The translations under genes were made by a program, and so were the position numbers. A DNA stretch of 64,000 nt from Saprospirales bacterium GYS_P2D (GTDB lineage Bacteria > Bacteroidota > Bacteroidia > Chitinophagales > Saprospiraceae): positions 62,001 to 126,000 of the forward strand of contig WUUP01000008.1 in NCBI GenBank assembly GCA_009833045.1, given 5' to 3'. Shown piece after piece: positions 41,655 through 50,997 of the stretch. The first letter of the stretch is position 1, and each line of letters begins with the position of its first letter. Under the pieces are notes generated by a model, which did no database searches, was not told the DNA's origin, and worked only from the letters and a program-made list of their open reading frames with translations.

Positions 41655-44276
41655 CTACCCCTGCACCTTCTTCACCAGCTCATTCAGCTTCATCATACAT
41701 TCGATCGGTGTTAGTGCATTTATATCCATTTTTTTCAGGTCACTCTCGATGGCCAGGAGACGTGGATCTGAGCCAAACATACTGAGCTGTTGATTTGGCT
41801 GATGGTTTTCGAGTTGATCGAGCTTTTCTTTTTTATGGGCATCTTGCTCTATCGCTTTTTCTTGTAGTGAGCTCAGGATATGCCCCGCTCGGAGGATGAT
41901 CTCTTTTGGGAGTCCTGACATGAGTGCTACCTGTATACCGAATGATTGATTCGTGCTTCCTTTCTGTAGCTTGCGCAGAAAGATGATCTTTTCTCCCACC
42001 TCTTTAGTGGCTACATTATAGTTTTCTATTCGATCGTATTTCTCAGCGAGCTGACTTAGCTCGTGGTAGTGCGTAGCGAATAGAGTTTTTGGATGAGTGT
42101 CATGCTCATGTAGGTACTCTACCATCGACCAAGCTATCGAGATGCCGTCATAGGTGCTCGTGCCACGACCGATCTCATCGAGCAGTATGAGCGATCGAGA
42201 GGAGAGGTTATTCATGATAGTAGCGGTCTCGATCATCTCCACCATGAATGTGGATTCGCCACTGGAGATATTATCAGATGCACCTACACGGGTGAAGATC
42301 CTGTCTACGATGCCTATCTCCGCAGTCGTAGCAGGTACATAGCAGCCGATCTGTGCCATGAGAGCTATGAGTGCTGTCTGTCGGAGGATGGCTGATTTAC
42401 CTGACATGTTTGGTCCTGTGATGAGCAGTATTTGTTCACCTTCATTGTCTATAGTGACATCATTTGGAATATAGGCTTCACCGAGAGGCAGATGTGCTTC
42501 GATCACTGGATGACGTCCAGCTTCGATATGAAGAGCGGTTCCCTCATTGACCTTAGGTTTGCAGTATTGATTTCTGAGCGCCAGTTTAGCGAAGCTATTG
42601 AGACAGTCTATTTGGGCCAGTATCTGAGCATTCTCTTGAATCGATTGTATGTAGGCACTCATCCAGTGGACGACCTCTGAGTATAGGCGCTCTTCGAGGA
42701 CTAATATTTTATCTTCTGCTCCGAGTATTTTGCTCTCGAGGACTTTTAGCTCTTCGCTGATATAGCGCTCCGAGTTAGTCAGAGTCTGCTTGCGAGTCCA
42801 GCTCTCTGGTATGAGATCTTGGCCTTTGTATTTATTAGTCACCTCAAAGTAATAGCCAAAGACATTATTAAAGCCTATTTTGAGATTAGTGATCCCTGTG
42901 GCTTCGATTTCTTTCTCCAGGATGGCTTGGAGATGACTTTTGCTGTCTCTGATGAGACTGCGGAGTTCATCGAGGTCATCATTGTACCCATCTGCCATGA
43001 CGCCTCCTTTAGATAGATTGACAGGTGGATCAGGATGGATGGATTCTGTGATCTTGTGAGTCACTTCTGGTAGGGCAGAGAGCCTGCTCAGTAGTGAGTA
43101 GAGCGCCGGACTGGTCTCTTCTTCAAAGATCAACTTGATGTCCGGGATTTTATACAGTGAGCTTTTGAGATTATAGATTTCACGAGGATTGACTTTGCCA
43201 AGCGCCACTTTGCCCACTATCCGCTCCAGATCACTGATGACTCGGAGCTGATCATCCAGCTCTGCTGATAGCTGAGGGACCTCCTTGAGTATTTCCACGA
43301 TATCGAGACGAGTCTGGATCTTGTTGATATCAGTCAGTGGCAGTAGGATCCATTTTTTGAGAAGCCGAGCACCCATCGGTGTGACAGTCTGATCCAGGAT
43401 CTGAGAGAGTGGCACGCCAGAGGGATGATTGGAGTAGACGAGCTCGAGATTTCTTATAGTGAATTGGTCCAGCCATACATATTGATCCAGATGGATACGA
43501 GCTATCTTGTTGATATGACTGAGCTTGCGATTTTCAGTCGTCTCGAGATAGTGCAGGATCGCACCGGCTGCCGTCTGAGCAGCTTGGTATTGCTCTATAC
43601 CGTATCCTTTTAGGTTTTGTACTTTGAATAGGGTAGTGAGCTTCTCTCTACAGTAGTCATATTGCCAGCTCCAGTCGTCAGTAGCATAGCAATAAAACGA
43701 TTCGTCGGCGACCTCATGGATCTGTTGTTCCGCTCCTTTGCTGTAGAGGACCTCTTTTGGTAGATAGGTCCCTATCAGTTTTTGGATGGCCACTTTGGAG
43801 CCTTCATACACGATGAATTCGCCCGTCGAGAGATCTAAAAAAGCGACACCGATTAGGTCATTTTTGTCAAAATGTACTGCTGCGAGATAGTTATTCTCTT
43901 TTTGCTCGAGGAGATTATCGCTGGTGCCGATGCCTGGAGTGACGACATCCGTGACTCCTCGTTTGACGATTTTTTTTTCTTTTGAAGGCTTTTCGAGTTG
44001 CTCGCATATGGCTACTCGATAGCCTGCCTTTACGAGGCGAGGTAGATACACATCGAGTGAGTGATAGGGAAATCCTGCCAACTCGATATTGGATCCACCA
44101 TTATTTCTGGCAGTCAACACTATACCTAATACCTGTGAGGCTTTAATGGCGTCCTCGCCGAAGGTTTCGTAAAAATCACCCACCCTGAATAGCAGCAAAG
44201 CATCATGGTGCTTTGCTTTCATTTCAAAGTATTGTTTCATCAGAGGCGTGACCTTCTTGCTCTTACTATTTGCCAA
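41655..44276 (-). CDS. mutS: DNA mismatch repair protein MutS
   Basis: The protein has 873 residues, the normal MutS1 length. The N-terminal mismatch-recognition loop has L-L-F-R-V-G-D-F-Y-E-T-F-G-E-D near residues 28-42 (the F-x-E wedge). The ATPase has Walker A G-P-N-M-S-G-K-S near 620-627, Walker B L-I-L-L-D-E-I-G-R-G-T-S-T near 700, and A-T-H-Y-H-E-L near 735. The beta-clamp and MutL-binding tail is short. It recognises mispairs and recruits MutL. A second, different MutS-family gene lies at the right end of the window. Confidence 0.97.
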   Translation of the reverse strand: MANSKSKKVTPLMKQYFEMKAKHHDALLLFRVGDFYETFGEDAIKASQVLGIVLTARNNGGSNIELAGFPYHSLDVYLPRLVKAGYRVAICEQLEKPSKEKKIVKRGVTDVVTPGIGTSDNLLEQKENNYLAAVHFDKNDLIGVAFLDLSTGEFIVYEGSKVAIQKLIGTYLPKEVLYSKGAEQQIHEVADESFYCYATDDWSWQYDYCREKLTTLFKVQNLKGYGIEQYQAAQTAAGAILHYLETTENRKLSHINKIARIHLDQYVWLDQFTIRNLELVYSNHPSGVPLSQILDQTVTPMGARLLKKWILLPLTDINKIQTRLDIVEILKEVPQLSAELDDQLRVISDLERIVGKVALGKVNPREIYNLKSSLYKIPDIKLIFEEETSPALYSLLSRLSALPEVTHKITESIHPDPPVNLSKGGVMADGYNDDLDELRSLIRDSKSHLQAILEKEIEATGITNLKIGFNNVFGYYFEVTNKYKGQDLIPESWTRKQTLTNSERYISEELKVLESKILGAEDKILVLEERLYSEVVHWMSAYIQSIQENAQILAQIDCLNSFAKLALRNQYCKPKVNEGTALHIEAGRHPVIEAHLPLGEAYIPNDVTIDNEGEQILLITGPNMSGKSAILRQTALIALMAQIGCYVPATTAEIGIVDRIFTRVGASDNISSGESTFMVEMIETATIMNNLSSRSLILLDEIGRGTSTYDGISIAWSMVEYLHEHDTHPKTLFATHYHELSQLAEKYDRIENYNVATKEVGEKIIFLRKLQKGSTNQSFGIQVALMSGLPKEIILRAGHILSSLQEKAIEQDAHKKEKLDQLENHQPNQQLSMFGSDPRLLAIESDLKKMDINALTPIECMMKLNELVKKVQG

Positions 44277-44656
44277 AGTATAAGGTTGGGTTATTAGACA
44301 GGCCGCAAATCTACATATTTAAAAAAATCTATACGTCGGATGAAGTAAATGAGTTGCAGTAGTTCATGTTTTTGAGGTTCAGCTTTCTTGCGGATTCTGA
44401 TGAGATGATGGTAGCTTAGATAGAGTTATTTAGTCATATGGTGTTTGTCGGTTTTTTTAGTTTGATATTTTTCAGTTGATTTCAGTTAAAATACAACTAA
44501 TATGTTGATTTTCAATATCTTGAAAATGCGTAAAAAAATATGTGTTGCAAAGGGCTATGAGAGCGCAAAAAAAAGCTTGTGTATTAAATTATTTGATCTT
44601 TATTTGTCTCATCAAAAATCATAAATAGGCGACTCGCTCATCTTTATTTACTGTAA
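44277..44656. other. Intergenic region between mutS and the polyamine run
   Basis: About 380 bases, strongly AT-rich. On the minus strand TAGATTTG (44306-44313) fits a -7 element for mutS, 30 bases before its start, but the -33 part is not clear. A perfect 7-base inverted repeat (ATTTTCA at 44508-44514, TGAAAAT at 44521-44527) lies about 130 bases upstream of the arginine decarboxylase start and could be an operator. No gene, RNA gene or exact promoter for the plus strand was recognised. Confidence 0.45.
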
Positions 44657-46063
44657 ATGAAAAATACCTACTTCGATCTTATTGATCAGAGTTACTATTT
44701 TCCTCAAGAAGGCTTTGATATTAGGGATGGATACCTGACTTTTCACGGTGTCTCCATTAAGTATTTGATTGAGAAATATGGGACTCCATTCAAGCTTATC
44801 TACCTGCCTCGTATAGGGGAGCAGATTCGCCGAGCCCGAAATCTCTTTAATAGGTCTATAAAAAAGCATCGATATAAGGGACAATATTACTATTGCTACT
44901 GCACAAAGTGCTGTCACTTTAGTCATGTGGTCAAGGCTGCGCTGAAAGAAGGAGTGCATCTCGAGACATCGAGCGCCTTTGATATTGACCTTATCAGAAA
45001 GCTGTACAAAGAAAAAGAACTGAGTAAGTCACAAGTATTCGTACACAATGGATACAAGACTGAAGATTATCTAAATAAGATCTTAGCGCTGAAGAAGGAT
45101 GGCTTTAAAAACTCCATTCTGGTACTCGATAGCAAAAGCGAGATCGATCGGATCAATAAAAAAGTCAGACGTGGAAGTCTAAAGGTCGGTGTACGCATGG
45201 CAATAGATGAAGAGCCCCAGTCTGCATATTATACCTCAAGACTGGGCATCCCTCAGGCCGAGGTGATAGAATTTTGTAAGAAAGAGATCATCGACAATCC
45301 TAAAGTCGATCTGCATATGTTACACTTCTTTGTAGATAGTGGTATCAAAGATACGATGTACTACTGGGGAGAGTTTCAGAAGGGCATACAGACCTATATA
45401 GAGTTGAAAAAAATCTGCCCTACTCTCAAGGCTATCAATCTGGGAGGAGGATTCCCTATCCGCAACAATCTGGGCTCCGAGTATGACTATGAGTACATGA
45501 TCGAAGAGATAGTCAAAAATATACAAGACGCCTGCCGTGATGCACAGGTAGAGGAGCCCGATATCTTTACGGAGTTTGGCAAGTATACAGTAGGAGAAAG
45601 TGGCGCTATCATCTTTCAAGTATTAGAGCAAAAACAACAAAACAACGCAGAGCTTTGGTACATCGTGGATAATAGTCTCATGAATACTATCCCAGATGCT
45701 TGGTCCATCTTCGAAAAATTCATACTACTCCCGGTGAACAAATGGGACAACGAATATAGTCGAGTGAGTATCGGTGGGATCAGCTGTGATCACTCTGATT
45801 ACTACAACTCTGAAGATATGAATCAGCAGGTACACCTGCCTAAATACGAGGATAGTGATAGAGAGCCTCTGTATATAGGATTCTTTCACACGGGGGCCTA
45901 TCAGGACTCGATCAGTGGCTATGGTGGGATCAAGCATTGTCTGATCCCTGCACCTAAGCATATCATCATAGACCGAGACAGTACTGGCAATTTTACGGAT
46001 ACTGTATACCGAAATGAGCAGTCCGTAGAAGACATGCTCAGCATATTAGGATACGACATATGA
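44657..46063 (+). CDS. Arginine decarboxylase (fold III, PLP-dependent)
   Basis: The protein has 468 residues. It belongs to the alanine-racemase-fold decarboxylases: the PLP lysine lies in Y-Y-C-Y-C-T-K-C-C-H-F (Lys84), the glycine-rich phosphate loop in I-N-L-G-G-G-F-P near 261-268, and the substrate-side segment in F-F-H-T-G-A-Y-Q-D near 411-419. In Bacteroidota this group is the biosynthetic arginine decarboxylase making agmatine. The next gene, overlapping by 4 bases, is an agmatinase, which supports arginine as substrate over ornithine or diaminopimelate. It is the first gene of a long same-strand run. Confidence 0.85.
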   Translation: MKNTYFDLIDQSYYFPQEGFDIRDGYLTFHGVSIKYLIEKYGTPFKLIYLPRIGEQIRRARNLFNRSIKKHRYKGQYYYCYCTKCCHFSHVVKAALKEGVHLETSSAFDIDLIRKLYKEKELSKSQVFVHNGYKTEDYLNKILALKKDGFKNSILVLDSKSEIDRINKKVRRGSLKVGVRMAIDEEPQSAYYTSRLGIPQAEVIEFCKKEIIDNPKVDLHMLHFFVDSGIKDTMYYWGEFQKGIQTYIELKKICPTLKAINLGGGFPIRNNLGSEYDYEYMIEEIVKNIQDACRDAQVEEPDIFTEFGKYTVGESGAIIFQVLEQKQQNNAELWYIVDNSLMNTIPDAWSIFEKFILLPVNKWDNEYSRVSIGGISCDHSDYYNSEDMNQQVHLPKYEDSDREPLYIGFFHTGAYQDSISGYGGIKHCLIPAPKHIIIDRDSTGNFTDTVYRNEQSVEDMLSILGYDI

Positions 46064-46920
46064 CAGATTTAGAAATGCAAACATTTGGAGGAATCCCGAT
46101 GGATTTAGCAACGGCAGAGCGAGCAGAGATCTACCTCCAGTCAATCCCCTATGATGGCACCAGCACCTGGGGCAAGGGAGCTGATTATGGATTTGGAGCT
46201 TTTCTCGAAGCGGCATCTAATATGGAGCTGTATGATATAGAAACTGACTCCGAGGTCTATCTACGAGGTATTCATATGCCCATTCCTTGGTCTGGATATG
46301 ACAGTCCAGAGGCCATGTATCAGGCTACATTAGAATCTACAAGAGCACTTTTGGAGCAGGATAAATTTCTCACCTTCTTTGGAGGGGAGCACTCGGTGAG
46401 TATCGGTGTCATCCAGGCTCACTATGAACGCTACCGTGATCTGACTGTGCTACAGATAGACGCACATGCGGATCTCAGACCGGCCTATGAGGGCACAGCG
46501 TACAATCATGCTTGTGCATTATTCGACGCCAGTCAAAAAACTAATTTAATCCAGGTAGGGATCCGTAGTATGGATGTCACCGAAAAGGAACATATGAACT
46601 ATGAGCAGACATACTTCGCTCATGATATTTTGGGTAAGACAGAATGGATAGATCGAGCTATTGGTCAGATGACAGATGATGTCTATATTACCTTTGATTT
46701 AGATGCTTTTGACAGTAGCATCATGCCAGCTACAGGGACTCCTGAGCCGGGTGGACTGGACTGGCATCTGGTGATGACTTTTTTGCGTAGAGTATTCGTA
46801 GAGAGGCGAGTGGTAGGTTTTGATATAGTAGAGCTCGCCCCGATAGAGGGGATGCATGCTCCACAATATTTGGCCGCCAAATTATATTATAAAATGCTCT
46901 CATATAAGTATAGTAAATAA
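46060..46920 (+). CDS. speB: Agmatinase (arginase/ureohydrolase family)
   Basis: The protein has 286 residues. The manganese-binding motifs are intact: G-G-E-H-S-V-S near residues 108-114, D-A-H-A-D-L near 131-136, and F-D-L-D-A-F-D-S-S near 211-219 with G-T-P-E-P-G-G. It cleaves agmatine to putrescine and urea. Its start overlaps the decarboxylase stop and its own stop shares a base with the next start, so the three genes are translationally coupled. Confidence 0.9.
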   Translation: MTDLEMQTFGGIPMDLATAERAEIYLQSIPYDGTSTWGKGADYGFGAFLEAASNMELYDIETDSEVYLRGIHMPIPWSGYDSPEAMYQATLESTRALLEQDKFLTFFGGEHSVSIGVIQAHYERYRDLTVLQIDAHADLRPAYEGTAYNHACALFDASQKTNLIQVGIRSMDVTEKEHMNYEQTYFAHDILGKTEWIDRAIGQMTDDVYITFDLDAFDSSIMPATGTPEPGGLDWHLVMTFLRRVFVERRVVGFDIVELAPIEGMHAPQYLAAKLYYKMLSYKYSK

Positions 46921-47897
46921 TGACCAATAAAGGACCCATATCCAATTTTATACTTGACCATTATCGTCACTTTAATGCAGCATCTCTCGTAGATGCAGCT
47001 CAGGCCTATGAGGATCAGCTCGATGCAGGGCACAAGATGATGATCACTATGGCAGGAGCTATGAGTACGGCAGAGCTCGGACGATCACTGGCGGAGATGA
47101 TACGACAGGACAAAGTGCACATCATCAGCTGTACTGGTGCAAATCTCGAGGAAGATATATTTAATCTCGTAGCGCATAGCCATTATAAGCGAGTGCCCAA
47201 CTATCGAGATCTCTCGCCTGAAGAAGAGCAAGAACTCCTCGATCAACACTATAATCGTGTGACAGATACCTGTATCCCAGAGATGGAGGCGATGCGACGG
47301 ATCGAGGATGAATTGCTCGAAGTATGGACAGCTGCAGAAATCGCTGATGAGCGCTATTTTCCTCATGAGTTTTTCTATCAGCTATTGCTCAGTGGCAGAC
47401 TCGAACAGCACTATGAGATAGATCCAAAGAACTCATGGCTACTGGCTGCGGCAGAAAAAAACCTGCCTATCATTGTGCCTGGTTGGGAAGATAGTACTTG
47501 TGGTAATTTTTTCGCTGCACACTGCATCCAAGGGCATACACTGCCGGAAACAGTGAAAGGAGGCATTGAATATATGATCTACCTGTCCGAATGGTATGAA
47601 GAGAATGCTGGCGAAATCGGTGTCGGATTTTTTCAAATTGGAGGTGGGATAGCAGGAGATTTTCCGATATGTGTAGTACCAATGCTACATCAAGATCTGG
47701 AGCAGGAGAGTGTGCCCGTCTGGAGTTATTTCTGCCAGATCAGTGACTCTACTACCAGTTATGGGTCATACTCAGGTGCAGTGCCCAATGAGAAAATAAC
47801 ATGGGGGAAATTAGCAATAGATACTCCTAAGTTTATCATTGAGTCAGATGCTACTATTGTAGCACCTTTAATATTTGCATATTTGCTGGGATGGTAA
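46920..47897 (+). CDS. Deoxyhypusine-synthase-like protein, probable polyamine aminobutyl transferase
   Basis: The protein has 325 residues. The family signature is strong: A-G-A-M-S-T-A-E-L-G near 41-50, S-C-T-G-A-N-L-E-E-D near 67-76, V-P-G-W-E-D-S-T-C-G near 182-191, and S-G-A-V-P-N-E-K-I-T-W-G-K near 285-297. Lys297 corresponds to the catalytic lysine of human deoxyhypusine synthase (W-G-K). But the human K-H-H-I stretch with a substrate histidine is replaced here by G-G-G-I-A-G-D-F-P. Bacteria have no eIF5A, and some bacterial and plant relatives make homospermidine or related polyamines (family knowledge). With arginine decarboxylase and agmatinase beside it, putrescine-based polyamine elongation is the best inference. 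Confidence 0.85.
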   Translation: MTNKGPISNFILDHYRHFNAASLVDAAQAYEDQLDAGHKMMITMAGAMSTAELGRSLAEMIRQDKVHIISCTGANLEEDIFNLVAHSHYKRVPNYRDLSPEEEQELLDQHYNRVTDTCIPEMEAMRRIEDELLEVWTAAEIADERYFPHEFFYQLLLSGRLEQHYEIDPKNSWLLAAAEKNLPIIVPGWEDSTCGNFFAAHCIQGHTLPETVKGGIEYMIYLSEWYEENAGEIGVGFFQIGGGIAGDFPICVVPMLHQDLEQESVPVWSYFCQISDSTTSYGSYSGAVPNEKITWGKLAIDTPKFIIESDATIVAPLIFAYLLGW

Positions 47898-47932
47898 CAA
47901 TTTTAACCTATTGATATCATAATTTTTAAGTA

Positions 47933-48106
47933 ATGAAAAAGCTTAGAAAATTTAAAGATTACGAAGATTTAGAAACTACAAAAAGAGAGGTCAACAGCAA
48001 GAAGAAAAAAGTACGGTTGACACCTAACAAAAAATCAAAGAAATTTAACTTGTATGATGATGAAGAATCACATGACTATGACTATCATCGTATAAACAAG
48101 ACATAA
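47933..48106 (+). CDS. Small basic protein (57 residues), unknown
   Basis: ATG 47933 opens a 57-residue frame to TAA 48104-48106, lying 35 bases after the deoxyhypusine-synthase-like gene and 29 bases before the next gene, all on one strand. The first ~37 residues are very rich in Lys and Arg (K-K-L-R-K-F-K, K-K-K-K-V-R, K-K-S-K-K-F); the tail is acidic with Asp, Tyr and His (Y-D-D-E-E-S-H-D-Y-D-Y). It is predicted disordered. I do not recognise a family. Position and frame, not homology, support it. Confidence 0.6.
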   Translation: MKKLRKFKDYEDLETTKREVNSKKKKVRLTPNKKSKKFNLYDDEESHDYDYHRINKT

Positions 48107-48135
48107 TCCTACTAATTCAAACAATCAAATACAGT

Positions 48136-48510
48136 ATGTCTAAACCTCGAGTACTCAAAGCATTCGGAAAACTAGAGCCTGAGATACAGGAGCAGATCAA
48201 ATTAGCCTATCCCAGAGGCTTTGAGAAACATTTGATCAGGTTTAAAGGTATCGATGGAAAATTCATAAGTGCGCTACCCTATGAGACTGAAGATCGATAC
48301 TATATGGTCAAAATGTCTATGCAAGAAGCTCAACGCATCATCCTCAATGATGAGGATTATAATGATATGGGAGTGCTCAAAGATAAAGCTCGAGCTCGCT
48401 ATGAAGAAAAGTTTGCGGATGACCTCGACGATGACGACGATGAGGACTTTGATGATGATCTCGATATCGACGAAATAGAAGTAGAAGAGACCGATGACGA
48501 TGACGATTAA
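48136..48510 (+). CDS. Acidic-tailed protein of unknown function
   Basis: The protein has 124 residues. The first ~85 residues look folded (L-K-A-F-G-K-L, then Y-P-R-G-F-E-K-H-L-I-R-F-K-G-I-D-G-K-F-I-S-A-L-P-Y-E-T-E-D-R-Y-Y-M-V-K near 24-59). The last ~30 residues are almost only Asp and Glu (six to eight Asp in a row), a highly acidic tail. Similar proteins occur widely in Bacteroidota without a named function (my recollection). It follows a lysine-rich micro-protein, an opposite-charge pair. Confidence 0.7.
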   Translation: MSKPRVLKAFGKLEPEIQEQIKLAYPRGFEKHLIRFKGIDGKFISALPYETEDRYYMVKMSMQEAQRIILNDEDYNDMGVLKDKARARYEEKFADDLDDDDDEDFDDDLDIDEIEVEETDDDDD

Positions 48511-48571
48511 TGAATGATATGACTCTCAATTTGGAGTGTATCATTTCCTACAATAGTTTTAAATATCATAG

Positions 48572-50014
48572 TTGAAAAATAACTTTACACTGGTGAAGCC
48601 TGGCAGCTTTGAACCTGCTAATCACTGGTACCCTAAAGCTTTGAATGCGACCATTCATCCTATGGTCTCATTTTTTCTCAATCTGTCTACTGACAGGATA
48701 GTGAGTAGATACACTCATCTCAATCCAATGGTGGATGCCCATGCGCTGCATGATATCCTGACCTCACAAAATAGCTACTTCAGATGGGCAGGCGCCGATT
48801 TGATCAATGTGACTACGGAGAAAGGAAACAAACGAATGGTAGTCATAGAGAACAACTCCTGTCCATCAGGTCAAAAATCTATGCCTCTCATAGATGATTT
48901 TCAGGAGTATGGTTCCTATCGCAGGTTGATAGAGGAGACCTTCATTCCTTTACTCAAAAATAAGCGTAAATCAATCGAAGGATCTCTCGCCGTGCTATAT
49001 GATAAGAATCCTATGGAGGCATCAGGCTATGCAGCGACTATCGCTGATATGATGAATGAGCCTGTCTACTATATCTACATGCCTGATAGCGATGAGCTGG
49101 AGAGTTATATTAGATTTGACGACGGGGTATTACTGTTTTATGATGGCACAGAATGGATCACCATCAGAGCGGCGTTCAGATATGTCACTCAGAAGCCATG
49201 GAATCGTATACCACTACAGTCCAAGACTCAGATCCTCAATCCAATCATCGCCTGCCTAGCTGGAGGGCGCAATAAAATGGTAGCTGCTAAGGCCTATGAT
49301 CTGTATAATACGGAGCTGCGGCCATATGGACTGAATATCTATACGCCTGAGACCATCTGGGATGTCAGTAAAAACGAGATACCACTCTGGGTGACTAAGA
49401 TGGGAGGACATGCAGTGATCAAGATACCTTATAGCAATGCCGGACAGGGAGTATTTACGATCACCTCACAGGAGGAGCTCGATGCATTCATGGAGCGAGA
49501 TTATGATTATGATCAGTTTATTGTACAGAGTCTCATCGGCAATTATGAGTGGAGTAGTGTCAGCCGTCATGGCAAGTACTATCATGTCGGCACCATCCCA
49601 TCTACTAAGGGGCATACCTATGTCTGTGATATCCGGATGATGGTAGCCTCTACATCAGCTGGTATGCGCCCACTATGTGTCTATAGCCGTAGAGCAGAAG
49701 CACCATTGCTCAATGATGTCAAAGGACCATACTCCTCTTGGGATATGCTCGGGACTAACCTCTCGATCAAACTGGAAAACAATAACTGGGGCAGCGATAC
49801 GAATCGTCTGATGCTCATGGATAGACGAGATTTCAATAAACTCGGTCTGGGACTGGACGATCTACTCGAAGCATATATACAGTCCATCCTCTCTATGAAA
49901 GCGATAGATAATATGGCTAAGCAACTCACGAACTCTAAAGGGCAGTTCAGAAGCAAGCTATTCAAATCGCTCAATGATGATAACCGACTCATACAAGAAA
50001 TCAAAGTCAAGTAA
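48572..50014 (+). CDS. Unrecognised ATP-grasp-like protein
   Basis: The protein has 480 residues and starts at TTG 48572; no ATG occurs in the first 30 codons and the spacing from the previous gene is 61 bases. No signal peptide or membrane segment. A segment near residues 275-300 (K-M-G-G-H-A-V-I-K-I-P-Y-S-N-A-G-Q-G-V-F-T-I) looks like an ATP-grasp strand and glycine-rich loop, and I-E-N-N-S-C-P-S-G near 91-99 is a further conserved-looking block. I do not recognise the family; a ligase or amide-bond-forming role is inferred. Its last base is the first base of the GshB-like gene, so they are coupled. Confidence 0.7.
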   Translation: MKNNFTLVKPGSFEPANHWYPKALNATIHPMVSFFLNLSTDRIVSRYTHLNPMVDAHALHDILTSQNSYFRWAGADLINVTTEKGNKRMVVIENNSCPSGQKSMPLIDDFQEYGSYRRLIEETFIPLLKNKRKSIEGSLAVLYDKNPMEASGYAATIADMMNEPVYYIYMPDSDELESYIRFDDGVLLFYDGTEWITIRAAFRYVTQKPWNRIPLQSKTQILNPIIACLAGGRNKMVAAKAYDLYNTELRPYGLNIYTPETIWDVSKNEIPLWVTKMGGHAVIKIPYSNAGQGVFTITSQEELDAFMERDYDYDQFIVQSLIGNYEWSSVSRHGKYYHVGTIPSTKGHTYVCDIRMMVASTSAGMRPLCVYSRRAEAPLLNDVKGPYSSWDMLGTNLSIKLENNNWGSDTNRLMLMDRRDFNKLGLGLDDLLEAYIQSILSMKAIDNMAKQLTNSKGQFRSKLFKSLNDDNRLIQEIKVK

Positions 50015-50997
50015 TGAAAGTCTTATTCTTGACTGACCATGCTACACATAGTGTGGCTAATTCGCTGTATACACTGGCGAATGCTGCATATGATCACGAT
50101 ATCGTCGATGAGGTAGCCATCATCAGTAGATCGTATGTTCAAAATGAAATTTTTTTTGATGCTGACTTTTCTCAGCATCCACTCGGCTGGAGGATGTCAG
50201 GTCCTATCAACTATGAGATGTTTAGATCCCTACATGGAGATGATTTGGAGGCAATGCGGGTGGCTGAGTATGATATGATCGTCCTGCGTATACCAAGACC
50301 TATTTCGGATGACTTTTTAATATCGCTACAGCAGTATAGCTCTGCAGTGATAGTGAATAATCCATTAGGAATCATCAAGACCAGTAGTAAAGAGTATTTA
50401 CTGAGTTTTAAAAACTTTACACCTCCTTTACGACTATGCCAGAGTGAGGCGGACATTTTAGAGGAGCTTGATCGCTACGATATAGTCCTCAAGCCACTCC
50501 GTGAGTATGGCGGTAAAGGTATCCTTCGTATCAAAGATGGACGAGCTAGTTCGTCAGATATTGATACGACAATAGAGGAATGGCTACAGCTATATCGTGC
50601 TGATCCTCAGGTCTATCTGTCTATGAAGTATCTCAAAAATGTGAAAGAAGGAGATAAGCGAATTGTCGTTTCAGGAGGTCGTATCTTAGGGGTGTCCTTA
50701 CGCCTGCCCGCTGAAGGACAGTGGCTCTGCAATGTAGCACAAGGAGGTACAGGCGTACAGTCGGCACCTACTGCTAGAGAGCATGAGATAGTAGCTCATA
50801 TCGCTCCAATATTGAGACAAGAAGGGATCGTGTTATTCGGTCTTGACACTTTAGTCGATGATGATGGTCAGCGAGTCATATCTGAGATCAATACGCTGAG
50901 TATAGGAGGTATCGCTCCACTGGAGGAGATGACTGATCAGCCTCTCTCTACTACCATTTTTAATGATTTCTTAGATTACTATTATTTGCACTCATGA
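50014..50997 (+). CDS. GshB-like ATP-grasp ligase
   Basis: The protein has 327 residues, about the length of prokaryotic glutathione synthetase. The N-terminal half carries V-L-R-I-P-R-P-I-S-D-D near 89-99 and N-N-P-L-G-I-I near 114-120; the ATP-grasp core has L-K-P-L-R-E-Y-G-G-K-G-I near 158-169, K-R-I-V-V near 213-217, and the end E-I-N-T-L-S-I-G-G-I near 292-301. These match the GshB family, which joins glycine to gamma-glutamylcysteine. No gshA is nearby, so a different acceptor is possible. It overlaps the next gene by 4 bases. Confidence 0.82.
   Translation: MKVLFLTDHATHSVANSLYTLANAAYDHDIVDEVAIISRSYVQNEIFFDADFSQHPLGWRMSGPINYEMFRSLHGDDLEAMRVAEYDMIVLRIPRPISDDFLISLQQYSSAVIVNNPLGIIKTSSKEYLLSFKNFTPPLRLCQSEADILEELDRYDIVLKPLREYGGKGILRIKDGRASSSDIDTTIEEWLQLYRADPQVYLSMKYLKNVKEGDKRIVVSGGRILGVSLRLPAEGQWLCNVAQGGTGVQSAPTAREHEIVAHIAPILRQEGIVLFGLDTLVDDDGQRVISEINTLSIGGIAPLEEMTDQPLSTTIFNDFLDYYYLHS

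Noticed and set aside
46920-47897. The gene as a true deoxyhypusine synthase acting on eIF5A.
   Set aside because: Bacteria lack eIF5A, and the neighbours are polyamine genes, so protein modification is unlikely.
48511-48571. A hairpin with ATGATA and TATCAT arms after the acidic protein as a terminator.
   Set aside because: The stem has only six clean pairs with mismatches and the following T-run is broken, so it does not justify splitting the gene run.
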